DNA from: Lithobates sylvaticus
Lineage: Eukaryota > Chordata > Amphibia > Anura > Ranidae
Assembly: GCA_028564925.1 (NCBI GenBank)
Contig: CM053026.1
Coordinates: 596,264,161-596,328,160, forward strand
DNA length: 64,000 nucleotides
Direction of reading: 5' to 3'
The translations under genes were made by a program, and so were the position numbers. Of the stretch, positions 23,374-35,282 are shown piece by piece; within the stretch, counting starts at the first letter, position 1; each line of letters begins with the position of its first letter. The notes beneath the pieces were generated by a model. That model worked only from the letters and a program-made list of their open reading frames with translations. It was not told the DNA's origin and ran no database searches.

Positions 23374-24040
23374 GTACGTTTTTTTTAAATACATTTTTTC
23401 GGTCTGGCAAAACTATACTTCTCATGTCTTATCCCATCTAAAATCCAGTTCTGCACTTCTGTCCTCTTGGGACCATCTCCTGCCAAGGGGGAAGACATTG
23501 ATGATGCAGTGAGCAGCTTTGAAATGATGATGTTCATACTGCTGTCTACATCATTGTATGTAAATGCAGGAGGCAGGTTCATTAATGCCCGGTGCTCACA
23601 GGATGTCCTCAGTCTTCCATGTTAACTAATGTGCAGTGTCATTCAAATCTGAAGAGGATATCTAGTGGCAGAAAACAATTACTGGGGGAACAGTGCCAAA
23701 ACGTAGGTGAGTTTGCAGCCAGAGCTGTGTATTTTTTTTTCCAGGAAGAACTTTATTAATCCGCTTTACCATGGCTGCAAGTATATATTAACTGGTTTAT
23801 TCTATATCTGACAACTCATGCATATCTGTTTTTGCCAAATTCTTTTTGTCTTTTGGTGGATTGGAACAGTTTTCTTTTTATTCATTGCTGCAGTAGCACA
23901 TTGCAAAAAAACATCCAGCTGATAAATTTGATTATATTAGAGCTCTCACTCTGGTGGAAAAGGGATAGCTGGACCGAAAAATGAATAAATGATAGGATCA
24001 TAGCTTAACGTGGTTCTAAAGTCATGAGGTTTTTTTTACC
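23374..24040 (+). other. Start of a very long TMEM131 intron
   Basis: No supportable feature in this part. The next exon, which should begin a long Ser/Lys-rich cytoplasmic tail, is not recognisable anywhere to 64000. Confidence 0.6.
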
Positions 24041-24560
24041 TTAAAGGGATAGTTCATCTTTAGCACAAAACTGCCTATGCAGACTAAGGGCATCTATAGA
24101 TCAAAACAAACTATGCAGCTCTTACTAAAGTTGAATAAAGCCCTTGCTATAGGTGTAAGCTATTTACATACCTTATGAAACCTTACTGGAATACTCCCAG
24201 GATGTTGCTAAGTAAGGCCTAGTCATCCTCCTCCATCAAAGGAATGAACTCTCAAATGCTGAGCTCAGAGTTACTGCATCAGGGGAGAAAAAGAGTATGT
24301 GAGGAGGTTTGAATTGGAGAAAGAGCTCATTCCTGTGATGGTGGAGCTGAGCAGTGACGACTAGGCCTCACTTAGCAACGTCCTGGGAGTACTTGGCAAC
24401 GTCCTGGGAGTACTTGGCAACGTCCTGGGAGTATTCCAGTCAGGCTTTATAAGGTATGTAAATGGCCTACACCTATAGCAAGGGTATCATTCATCTTTCG
24501 TCAGTTGCACAGTTTGTTTTAATCTACAAACATCCCTTACCTGCATAGGCATTTTTTTGT
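24041..24560. mobile_element. Foldback MITE with triplicated 21-bp unit
   Basis: Starts TTAAAGGGATAGTTCATC. The left arm (ATAAAGCCCTTGCTATAGGTG, then CATACCTTAT, CTGGAATACTCCCAGGA) is mirrored on the right (24425-24540). On the right arm CGTCCTGGGAGTACTTGGCA is present as consecutive copies (24379-24440). The right terminus is not clear. Confidence 0.7.
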
Positions 24561-24642
24561 TATATGTTATATTTTTATTGCTTTCGCCTATATTAAGGTA
24601 AAAAAATAATTAATGATCAGCTCCCCCCCATTCCCCCCTCCC

Positions 24643-24699
24643 TTAACCACTTCAGCCCCGAAAGATTTGGCTACTCAATGACCAGAGCACATTTTACAA
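24643..24699. mobile_element. TTAACCACTT element, left end running into gap
   Basis: TTAACCACTTCAGCCCCG followed by GACCAGAGCAC is the start of the roughly 1 kb TTAA element family also found at 42998 and interrupted at 46131/54826. The rest is lost in the gap. Confidence 0.75.
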
Positions 24700-25153
24700 N
24701 NNNNNNNNNNNNNNNNNNNNNNNNNNNNNNNNNNNNNNNNNNNNNNNNNNNNNNNNNNNNNNNNNNNNNNNNNNNNNNNNNNNNNNNNNNNNNNNNNNNN
24801 NNNNNNNNNNNNNNNNNNNNNNNNNNNNNNNNNNNNNNNNNNNNNNNNNNNNNNNNNNNNNNNNNNNNNNNNNNNNNNNNNNNNNNNNNNNNNNNNNNNN
24901 NNNNNNNNNNNNNNNNNNNNNNNNNNNNNNNNNNNNNNNNNNNNNNNNNNNNNNNNNNNNNNNNNNNNNNNNNNNNNNNNNNNNNNNNNNNNNNNNNNNN
25001 NNNNNNNNNNNNNNNNNNNNNNNNNNNNNNNNNNNNNNNNNNNNNNNNNNNNNNNNNNNNNNNNNNNNNNNNNNNNNNNNNNNNNNNNNNNNNNNNNNNN
25101 NNNNNNNNNNNNNNNNNNNNNNNNNNNNNNNNNNNNNNNNNNNNNNNNNNNNN
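24700..25153. other. Assembly gap
   Basis: 454 N. Open frames across it are meaningless. Confidence 1.
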
Positions 25154-25735
25154 CCCGATCCGGCCAGGCCGGGGGAAACCGTGCTTGTGCCATACAGCAG
25201 CCGCCATATTCGGCATTGGTAAAGGGGGGGCCCACGGGATGCCCGTAACTAAGGGGACGAGTGTTCTCTGACAATCAAACCATGCTGTGAGGGGTGCGAC
25301 CCCCGGTTGTAGGACAATAAGATGGTGGACAAGGGGGAAACAAAAGGATATAAAAAATAGTGTCCATGTCCCGGGTGTCATAACGGGTGAGTACTTGCCA
25401 TAGTTCTTAGGAGTATAGGGCTGATTCTGCTTAAACATAGTGCCCGAGCACATGCAGCTGCCATTAGATAAGTCCTGCTAGATCCAGGGGTGACACAATC
25501 AGGGGGAGATGAAGAAAACAGTGGAAAGGGGGGAGGAGGTCTCTGGGGGAACTGCGGTCGACCTGGTGGGGTTGCATAGGTAAGCATAGGGGCAATGTCA
25601 GCCCCGGGGGACCCAGGGGATGCGGGTTGCGTTGCAATGCACATAGTACCTGTTCCAAGGACGAAATGATCCCGGGTCCCCAGGGCGGTTACTTGCAACG
25701 GGTCTCCCTCGGCTTGTCAAATCTTCGGCCGGTAC
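25154..25735 (-). repeat. GC-rich flank, probable LINE-associated sequence
   Basis: GC-rich sequence that on the minus strand follows the ORF1 remnant. It might be the ORF1-ORF2 junction or an unrelated repeat. The gap hides the other side. Confidence 0.35.
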
Positions 25736-26590
25736 TTAGCGCCCCTGACGTGGAGCGTTGTCCGGCGCTGCCTTCGACTCTAACCACGCCAGCACAGCTT
25801 CCGGAGTGTCGAAAAAATGTGCTCTGTCTTCTCCAGCCACCCGAAGCTGAGCCAGGAAAAGCATAGCATAGGAGTAGTGACGGATCCGCAGTTGGCGCTT
25901 GGCTTCATTGAAGTGTGCTCGCTTTTTCTGCACCTTGGCTGAAAAATCTGGAAACACTCTGATTTTACCATTCTGGAACAGTATGTTGCCTTTTTGTCTT
26001 GTGAGGCGGAGGACCACATCGCGGTCACGGAAGTTAAGTAGCTTTGCTATGAAGGTCTGTGGAGGTGCGCCCTGTGGAGGAGGTTTAGCCGCCAATATGA
26101 CGTGGAAAATTCGGCCCGACCAAACGTCGTAATCAACAAGTTTTCCAGAAAAGTGGGGGGGTCAGGGCCCTCCGTGCCCTCCGGTAGGCCCACAAACCAC
26201 AGATTGCATCTGCGGAGGTGATTTTCCATGTCATCTTGTTTCACCAAGACCATGCTGAGTTGGTGTTGTAGCCTTTCAGTGGTCGTTTGTAATAACGGCA
26301 GCTCATCCTCCACCCTGCTTATACGATGTTCCGTCTCCGCGACTTAGCTTCTGTAGATCCTTCCGGATCAAGAAGACATCCACTTTGATCTCCTCTATTT
26401 TGCATGTCAGGGTGCTCTTACAATTGGAGATAGCTTCCAGTACTCTTGCAGTGTCCTCTGCCGCCGAATCTCCAGCAGAGGAGGGTTCGGTGCCATTTTC
26501 TCCCGAGGCCTCCTTCTCCGCGTGGCGGTATTTGGCCAGTTTGGCAGCCGTGTCCTGACCCCTGGGTGATCAGGTGGTCTTATGCTCTTG
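25736..26590 (-). pseudogene. Tx1/L1-like LINE ORF1 remnant
   Basis: Read on the minus strand. An N-terminal acidic/coiled-coil region (AKLAKYRHAEKEASGENG, then LTCKIEEIKVDVFLIRKDLQ) is followed by a second block with DDMENHLRRCNLWFVGLPEG, the entry to the L1 ORF1 RRM domain. The C-terminal block has FIAKLLNFRDRDVVLRLTRQ, then KIRVFPDFSAKVQKKR and YSYAMLFLAQLRV, the L1-type ORF1 C-terminal domain. In L1-type elements this protein binds RNA as a trimer. Several frame changes break it. A GC-rich 5' end (GGGGGCGTGGTCTGGGCGGC on the minus strand) lies near 26690. Confidence 0.85.
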
Positions 26591-26699
26591 GCAGGTAAAC
26601 ATTTTTGGTGTAGTTAGCCTCAGGATTTGTAATTTCGGATCTCGGGCAAGCGGAGCTCCCGTTCAGCACTCCATGCCGCCCAGACCACGCCCCCATTCT

Positions 26700-27485
26700 A
26701 AATAAATTTAACAACAGAGCTGCTAATATATGTTATTGGGAAATGCAGTAATTGTGGCATGAGTAATAGTCAGCATGCATCCATTGCAACAATACATGCT
26801 CCTTCTTGGAGATCAAAACTTTGGATAGAGTGCAATTGAAAGCTTTCCCATTCCATATTCAACTCATCATGTAAAAAAAAAAAAAAGGCGCGGAATGCCG
26901 TTGTTCTCTGATCTCTTTCATGTTGTTCAGATAGATTTCGACCTCTCAAAGGTTGCCCAACCCGCTATAGAGTACCGTATTTAAATCTGAACACCAGGGT
27001 CTAGCTACCTATGCAATTGCAGATCCTTCTGCCTAGGTTCTGTTAAACCACCGACACAGTTTAAATTATAGTGCCTTACTTTTCTTGCAATCCAAGATTT
27101 TCAGTCCCAGTAATATCATAATATCCCTTGGAAAAGTGTGCTCTTTCCTGACAGTGGGATGACAACTTTTTATCTTGCTGCAGTAACATCTGTACAGGTA
27201 AAGAGGACTACATTTTACATTATGCAAAGGAAAATGCAGAAAGGGACAAGCAGCTCCTGATTCCACCCACTACAGCGAGCGGGAACGTAATTACGTCCCT
27301 GCTCGCTGTAAAGATTGGAGCAGATACAAGACCGGTGACAAGGGAGATACACAGCATAGTGGCCACTGGTCTTACAACACAGATGTCAAAATATTATACA
27401 AATAATGCATATTGGATTTCTCAGAAATGACACATTGGGGAAAGAAATAACAAGCATATTACAATAATGTATAAAAGCACCAGTG
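26700..27485. other. Intron, minor repeats only
   Basis: A short palindrome (CAGCGAGCGGGAACGTAATT mirrored to 27310) and a block near 26930 sharing TCGACCTCTCAAAGG-type wording with 40285. No gene. Confidence 0.45.
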
Positions 27486-27493
27486 CTGACAGT

Positions 27494-29081
27494 ATGCAGA
27501 AAAAAGGGGGAAGATTGGGACTTTAAATGAGGTGTGTGCGGTGGAGCCGTACAAATCTGCGTACGTATAAACATCTGTATGTTTTTTATTGATAAACCAA
27601 ATATGGCATAAGTAGAACAATGTAAAATGCATAAAAGCATATAGAATATCAATATACCGTACATAGTATGAATTTGTAACCAACATGACACATACACAGT
27701 AAAAATTGTACATCCTGATCCCCCAAGGAAATAAACATTGTCATTTGATCAGGTATAATAAAAATTAAGTAAAACCATCTAGAATAGTTGATGATAAATA
27801 GATGCATCAAAATGGGCTTGACGCGTTTCATGGACTCCAATTCACTCATCAGGAGAAAGTGCATCAATGTTCTAAAGGGAGATAAAAGTCACCAAAGTGA
27901 TCTAATATCTGAATCCATGTGTCAACCAAGCTGAAATACTAGCGCATGCGTGAAGGAACTCCTGGCCGAACGTCACACGCACAGCGCAAGGGGCGTGGTG
28001 CCGATGCAAGGGGGGAAGCGCCCGCCCAATTCCCTGCATCCATCATAGGTGGTGAAGAGGTGAGAGGGAGGGCACCCAGCATGCATTACAGCTCCCGTAC
28101 AAACACCAGCCACCCATCAGCCGCAGAACACACGGAATCAACACAGCTCATAGGAATAGAGACAGTACTGGCAACACCATGTCCATCAAAACATGTGTTC
28201 TTTCGGGCATATAATAGCCTGACCAATGAGGTCAGTCATGGGGAAATTATGGCTCATAAACCAACAAGACACCTCCATCCCGGTTTTGATATGAAAAAAG
28301 GTCAGAAAAAAATGGGACTTTAAATGAAATGCAAGGGAAGGTTTGCGCCTTCATCCCTATCTGTAAGCAGAAAAAAGGGGGAAGATTGGGACTTTAAACT
28401 AGGTGTGTGCGTACAAATCCTTCTTGCTTCTGTGCTCCTGGTTTCCACTTTGGCCCTTTCCTCAGTACCAGACATATCTTTCTGGCTGACCCCCGGCATG
28501 TGGTATCGCATGGTCTCAATATCAGGTCTTATGTGAGTATTCTCAGTTATGACTAGCCATTTTGTCAATTAATTCTATCCTCACGTTCGGTAGTTATATT
28601 AGATCACTTTGGTGACTTTTATCTCCCTTTAGAACATTGATGCACTTGCGCCTGATGAGTGGATTGGAGTCCACGAAATGCGTCAAGCCCATTTTGATGC
28701 ATCTACTTGTTATTAACTATTCCAAATGGTTTTAATACATTTTTATTACACCTGATCAAATGACAATGTTTATTTACTTGGGGATCAGGAAGTACAATTT
28801 TTACTGTGTATGTGTCATGTTGGTTACAAATTAATACTATGTATATTGATATTCTATATTTTTTTATGCATGTTATATTATTCTACTTATGCCATATTTG
28901 GTTTATCAATAAAAAACATACAGATGTTTATACGTATGCAGATTTGTACGGCTCCACCGCACACACCCCATTTAAAGTCCCGATCTTCCCCCTTTTTTTT
29001 GCATACAGATAGGGATGGAGGCGAAAACCTTCCCTTGCATTTCATTTAAAGTCCCAATTTTTTTCGCCCCTTTTTTCAGTA
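27494..29081. mobile_element. Foldback element, 1.6 kb palindrome with inner copy
   Basis: Flanked by CTGACAGT(A) at 27486 and 29082, an 8-9 bp target duplication. Long inverted arms include GGTGTGTGCGGTGGAGCCGT and TTGTACGGCTCCACCGCACA, and TTTATTGATAAACC and its mirror. A second GGGACTTTAAA end pair occurs inside (28310-28410), so a related element has probably inserted or the arm has duplicated. Minus 27820-27852 and plus 28652-28684 carry CTGATGA, a short stem and GAAA. Confidence 0.8.
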
Positions 29082-29333
29082 CTGACAGTAGATACATTTT
29101 CTGCTTGGAGTCCAGGTTTAATAACAGTATCAAGCATAAATTATCTTCAGTGGCCACCAGCAACAACTCATCAGAATTGATGGTGGTGCAGCTATTTCTT
29201 GAAGAATGCAACATTTAAACAATTTCTTTACAAATACTGAGAACCTTTTGTTAACTTTCATTACAGCTGCGTATGCATGTGTTAAATTGTAACTTGCCAA
29301 TTCTATCCAGGAAACACTTCAACTGTGCTAAAG

Positions 29334-29870
29334 AACCAGGCCCAAGTTTGGACGCTATGTAAAATCTACATAAAAATAGGATGCAATGATTTGTAAATCT
29401 CATAAACCCATATTTAATTCACAAAAGAAAATAGAAAACATACCAAACTGAGAAAATGTACAATTTTTGGAAAAAAAATTGTCGCTTCTTGAAAAAAAAA
29501 ATACAACAAAGAATACCCGGGACTGTTGAGCAGTTAGAATCCTTTATCAGACAAGAACAGAACAACATTCCTCTCCAAAATTCCAGCAACTGGTCTCCTC
29601 AGTACCGAGACGCTTACAGAGTGTTGTTAAAAGAAGAGGGGATGTGACACCATGGTACACATGGCCCTGTCCTAACTTTTTTAGATGTACTGCTGCCATC
29701 AATTTTGAAATAACCTTATTTTTTTTTTTAAATGGTACATTTTCTCATTTTAAACAATACATTTTCTATTGTGAATAAAATAAGAGTTTATGAGATTTGC
29801 AAATTTTTGTATTCTGTTTTCATGTAGATTTTAACCAGTGTGCCAACTTTCTTTTGGAATTAGGGTTGTA
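29334..29870 (+). mobile_element. Mariner-like element remnant
   Basis: The right end TAGGGTTGTA with CCAACTTTCTTTTGGAAT and the left AAATCTACATAAAAATA / TTTGTAAATCTCATAAACCC mirror TTTATGAGATTTGCAAA. The inner frame reads TVEQLESFIRQEQNNIPLQN and ends KEEGM, the relic of a transposase-region tail known from many fish and frog mariner copies. The left terminus is lost. Confidence 0.75.
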
Positions 29871-30369
29871 TGTTGTGTCAGCACTATTTCATACTCATAC
29901 TGATTTGTATATGGACAAAGTTGCAATGATAGAGGGGCTTGAAAGATTTTTGCCAGACTCAGATTAAGGGCTGGTCAGAGGATGAGTATACCTGCAACAA
30001 TAAAGAGCCGGTTCACCATGAAAATTAGATCCACTCGGCAGCTAGATTGTGTTTCCAGAAATAAAAACAAAATAGAAGGAGATAGGTTAAATAGTCCTGT
30101 TTAACTGCACTAGAGGTGCATGTAATTTACTTAACATGTTTACTGGCATTTTTCCTCTGACCTAATTTATTAATGTGACATAAAACAGATCTTGCCAAGA
30201 GGAAAAACACTGTGAGAAACAGTAAAAGAAAATGGTTAATAATGAAAAGATATACTGTACGTATTTGCAGAACCAAGAGGGTGAAGAGTTTGCTGCAGAA
30301 TATCAGTGAATAAACATTGTTGAGATGAAATAGAATGTACAAGAGACTGACATATTTGTTAAAGTTGTT
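29871..30369. other. Intron, no recognised feature
   Basis: AT-rich, no repeat ends seen. Confidence 0.45.
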
Positions 30370-30377
30370 ACATAGAA

Positions 30378-30559
30378 CAGTGGTCATCAGCCCTGTCCTC
30401 AGGGCCCACTAACAGGCCAGGTTTTATGTATTACCTTGGGGAGATGCAGACTGGAATACTGCAATCACTGAGCAGCAAATGATATCACCTGTGATGTATT
30501 TCAGTTATCTTGCAAACCTGGCCTGTTAGTGGCCCTGAGGACAGGGTTGATGACCACTG
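30378..30559. mobile_element. Short hAT MITE with perfect target duplication
   Basis: Ends CAGTGGTCATCAGCCCTGTC and the mirrored ACAGGGTTGATGACCACTG. Both sides carry ACATAGAA (30370-30377 and 30560-30567), an exact 8-bp duplication. Length 182 bp, no coding capacity. Confidence 0.93.
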
Positions 30560-30814
30560 ACATAGAACATTGATAATGAAAATGGACTTTGCAATTTACC
30601 ATATCTTCTTCTGTAATCTGGGTTCGAGTCTAGTAGTATTTAATACTGAATATGCAGCCCACTGCTATATTCATGGGCGTCCGCAGGTAAGGGCAAGGGG
30701 GGTCAGGTGCCCCCCGGAATCAGGGATCGGATCTTAAATTCAGTACAGTTGCGTCGATATCGGTGGGGGGGGGGGGCAGCCCGCACCCGGGTGCCACCTG
30801 CCAGTGGGGTGACA

Positions 30815-32142
30815 CAGTGGCGTAGCGCAGGTTGTCAGCACCCGAGGGCAAGGCAAGTAATTTGCACCCCCTAACCTGCAGACTTTTAGCACTCCCCGAG
30901 TCCCTTCCAACAATACAATAGTACTGACCTACCTGATTCCTATACTTATCATTACACACTACACTGACCACTATACTATACTGTCCACTACACTGATCAC
31001 TATTCTGTCTACTACACTACACTGACCACTATACTATACACTACACTATACTGACCACTATACTGTCTACTACACTACACTGACCACTATACTACACTGA
31101 CCACTATACTATACTGTCTACTACACGACACTGACCACTACGCTACTCTGTCCACTACACTGTCCACTATACTGTCCACTACACTATACTGTCCACTTCA
31201 TTATCCACTACAATATACTGTCCACTACACTATACTGTCCACGACACTATACTGACCACTACACTATACTGTCCACTACACTATACTGACCACTATACTG
31301 TCTACTACACTATACTGACCACTACACTATACTGTCCACTACACTGACCACTATACTACACTGACCACTATACTACACTGACCACTATACTATACTCTTT
31401 ACTACACTACACTGACCACTACGCTACACTGTCCACTACACTGTCCACTACACTATACTGTCCACTATACTGTCCTCTACACTATAATATACTGTCCACT
31501 ATACTGACCACTACACTATACTGTCCACTACACTGACCACTATACTGTCTACTACACTACACTGTCTACTACACTATACTGACCACTACACTATACTGTC
31601 CACTAAACTGACCACTATACTGTCCACTACACTATACTGTTCACTACACTGACCACTATACTGTCCACTACACTGACCACCATACTACACAGCCTACACT
31701 ATACTGTCCTGCCTACAGTCTCTCTCTCCCCCCCCCCCCCCCCGGCCAGTAACAAGACTCTCATGAGGAGTCTCAATAATCTTCTTGTCCTGGCCTGCAT
31801 CGGTCCAGAGGAGGAGAAGACAGCGGCGGCTCACATTGTTGCTTCTCTCCCTCGTGCTCAAGCTGCCATGTTCAGTGTCCGGCCGGCGCACTGTGATAGG
31901 GCGTATGGGGGTCATGTGCGGAGGCGGGACTTTAGGAGCGATCGCGGACTGGCCAGCCGTATACCTTACATGACCCCCATACACCCAATCACAGGGCGCC
32001 GGACACTTAACATGGCGGCCGGAGCGCGGGGGACACAGGAACTTGAAATTAGGAGGAGGCAACCAGTAGTGACACATACTGGCGCCCCCTAAATGTTGCG
32101 CCCGGGGCCACGCCCCCCCGCACCCTCCACGCTATGCCACTG
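30815..32142. mobile_element. Inner hAT nested in the outer hAT, 1.3 kb
   Basis: CAGTGGCGTAGCGCAGG faces CACGCTATGCCACTG. GGGTGACA on both sides (30807-30814, 32143-32150) is an exact 8-bp duplication. It is filled largely by a minisatellite (30940-31700) and a GC-rich palindrome (31875-32015, GTGTCCGG..GCGC mirrored). Confidence 0.92.
30940..31700. repeat. CACTAYACTGNCCACTA minisatellite
   Basis: About 760 bp of irregular 10-17 bp units built from ACTATACTGTCCACTACACT and variants with ACC for TCC. It lies wholly inside the inner hAT. Confidence 0.95.
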
Positions 32143-32779
32143 GGGTGACACCATCAAGGTGCTGTCAAGCCCCCCATCAGTGTAGTGTGACTTTGGGCTC
32201 TTTTCCCTGCTCAGTCCAGCAGAGAACTTGGCAGCACTGTGACAGGAGAAAGGCGAGCTGCGGGCTATCAGTGGTTTCTCCCGCTATCCCCCCCTTTCTC
32301 CTGTCAGGGAGAAGAGACGTGGCTCTCACCAGGTTCCCCGCCCAGCTTCCTGCCCGCTCCGTTCCTTCCCTATTGGCCATAGAGCATCATGGGACATGTA
32401 GTCCCAAGGCTACAGCTCGATCAAGAGAGAGATTGAGAGACTGCAGCCTGGAAGAAAGCTGAGGGAGAGAGCACTACAGGACAAAGAATAAGGAGTGTGC
32501 TGGGCGGAAGTCCAGAGAGAGAGCCACACTGCCCAGCGCCACCAGAGAGAGAAAGACTGAGCCACTACCAGGGTGTAGACATGCTACACTACTGACCAGA
32601 GTCGCCCCTGGGGAACCCAGAGTGAGCGAGCCGTAGCTTTGCTGGGTCTGGTAAGAGGGCCTGTTGGCCATTATCCATTACTTATCCTAGGGATTGTACT
32701 ACGTCCGCAGTCACTGACCATGATAATATAATAATGACATTGTGGAAAACGGGCGGTGCATGGGTGACCGTAAAATGAT

Positions 32780-32862
32780 GACCCCCCCCCCCCCCCCCCC
32801 CCCCCCACCCCCCCCCGACCCCCCCCCCCACCCCCCTGCCGACCGCCCCCCCCCCCCCCCCG
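32780..32862. repeat. Poly-C tract
   Basis: Almost pure C for about 80 bases with a few A, G and T interruptions; a second run of 16 C is at 33039. Length is unreliable in such tracts. Confidence 0.9.
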
Positions 32863-32893
32863 AAAAAGTTCTGCAGACGCCCATGGCTATATT

Positions 32894-34700
32894 ACCACCA
32901 GTGAATATACCCTACATTGTCGGGCTGATATCAAAACATCCGCACTGGGCTCTTATATTTCCTATGTGCATAGGAAGATGTGAGCATAAGGGAGGGGTAT
33001 ATGCACAAAGTTTCTGTAAATAGTAGATAAGTTGTTACCCCCCCCCCCCCCCCCGTGAACTGCTAATTGGGTCCTTTGAGCAAAAATACCCATTTTATTA
33101 AAGCAATAGCTACATTCCTAGTGATCTACAGTCTTCATTGTTCCCATGCCAGTTCCCTTTTCTGGAAAAAAACAAAAACACAAAACAGCAGTGAAAAATT
33201 GCCTTTTTAGGAGCAAATATCCCATATTAGGCAGCTGCTTAAAGTATAACTTAAATTCTACAACAAAATTTTACAAGAAGGCAGTGGCATACCTAACACG
33301 GGAGGTCCATTGTGGGTATAGCCATGTTGGGGTTGCCTAAAGACCATACCCTGGTTCTTTTGGAAATCAGTATTCAGGAGAAAGGGGGATGAGTGGGGGA
33401 GGGGCCAATTGCTCCAGATGCAAATTAAAAATGTGTTTATATTTGGGAAGGGGAAAAAGAATAGGTGCTAAAAGCTGTGCCTCTGTGTGTTCATGATTGG
33501 TAGATCACTGGCCCCCTATACACACTTTGTAGGGAGGAAGAAAATGGGTCCGGATCACTGCCTTCTATGATCCCATAGCTGTTATATAGGCTGCCTACAA
33601 ACCAAAAACCCATTAAAGGAAATATATGGAACTTCTTAGGTACTAAACTTCTCAATAAATCAACACGTTATAAAAAAAATGAAAAAAAATCTATTTTTTT
33701 TTTGTATCTTGTGTTGCAAGCCTTTTTCCTAAAAAATAAATAAATCATACAATATTAGTTCTGTTCCAGTACATGTATGTGCTTTCTCCATAGACCTCTA
33801 AATCACATATCCTCTAGTATATAGTTCCAGAACATCGACCTAGATTTGCTTATAGCTCATAGCTACACATCATACTATACAATGCGCAACTCTTATCCGC
33901 TTGGGTGATTACGGAATTTCTCAATGTGTTTTCTGAGAAAACTGGTCCACTTCAACAAGGGAAATACAGAGGTAAGTGTCTATAATGTAAATCATAGTTT
34001 GAACATGTGGTTTATCTTGTTACATCATTTGTATACACTTTCTATATGTTGCCTTCTCACATACAGTAACTTATTTTGAACAGTAGTAGTGATATTATAG
34101 TAAAGGAGAAGCCGCGCTGATGAAGTTCCAAATAGTGCTAGTGGATCCTTGATTGCATATCATGACAATATGTGTCCATAATCGGAATGATAAGGTAGAT
34201 CTTATTCACAATGCCACCACAGTGATTCACATCAAAAAGTGTGCCACCACCTTAAAAAATTCCTGCTTAGCAGATATCAAGCAAACAAGGCATGTGGCTA
34301 TAGCCTAGCCATGGTCTTTACTTGCACCGAAGATCCTATGGATGATTAACAGAGTGGATGGCTGCAATGTCTCTCTCACACTGCCAACGCTGTAGAGTCC
34401 GTGACCATCTCATTCCGGAATGACCCAAAAAGAAAGACTGTCCATAATATTGTCTATCTCTTTCTATTTTAAAAAAGTTATTGCACTTACATTGATAGTA
34501 TTAAAATGTGCATGGATTAAAACATAGCCGGCCGGCTCACAACAGGCACCCTGATATTATAGCAATCTCATAGAATCTTTAAAATGCCATTCGGATCAGC
34601 GTCCACACCGGTGCACCAAGCAGTAATACAGAAGAAAATGGAAAGCAAAGAGGAACCCCACAATGCCCAACCTCAATATATTAACCTGCAAAGCATTACA
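32894..34700. other. Intron, no recognised feature
   Basis: No repeat ends or coding signal I can support, apart from the poly-C at 33039-33054. Confidence 0.4.
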
Positions 34701-34799
34701 TAAACCAACCACCCATCTTATTTTAAAATATCCCTATACATTCCTGTGAAGCAGAGGTAGAGAGCATACAAAAAAGTATATGTAAAATCCAGTGGTTAC

Positions 34800-35010
34800 C
34801 ACTGCACACATGTCAGGGAAAAAATTGGCTCAGGTGCACAACAAAGCCTGTAGTACATACTGTATAGTGAAAAAAAGATAGTGGCACTGGTCTTGAGAGG
34901 TGAATGCACAGTGAAGATTTTATTTTGACGTTTCGACGAGGCACAAGCTTGTCTTTCTCAGACCAACAAACAACTGAGGCAATACAGAATATATACTCTA
35001 AAAACCCTCC
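34800..35010. repeat. Foldback-family arm fragment
   Basis: TAGTGGCACTGGTCTTGAGA with GGTGAATGC, then GACGTTTCGACGAGGCACAA. The block returns inverted at 40497-40560 (GCCTCGTC, then GCGTTCACCTCTCAAGAACA). The two may be arms of one interrupted element or separate copies. Confidence 0.5.
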
Positions 35011-35282
35011 AATCATATTTATTATTTTGAACCCCTATAGAGATGATTGGCGGCAACAATTGCACTGCGTATGGTCTGTCCTTCAGATACCGATTGCTGT
35101 GTTGCCCCAAACATGATACAATCTGCCTGACTTTGATCCTATGCATTCATTTGTTTTCCTTGTGGGCTTGGAAACAGATATTTTGATCTTTGGCACCACT
35201 TTATATGTAGAGGTTGTATATATTATTTACTTACTGTGTTTACTATGTTTATATACCTTTACTATGTGATTAGTACAGGCAG

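Larger units (their letters stand above)
30672..32885. mobile_element. Outer non-autonomous hAT, 2.2 kb
   Basis: CATGGGCGTCCGCAGG at the left faces CTGCAGACGCCCATG at the right. GCTATATT lies on both sides (30664-30671, 32886-32893), an exact 8-bp duplication. The inside holds another complete hAT (30815-32142) and poly-C runs. There is no transposase. Confidence 0.92.

Noticed and set aside
24671-25453. Long frames of 197-260 codons
   Set aside because: They are open only because they cross the N gap.
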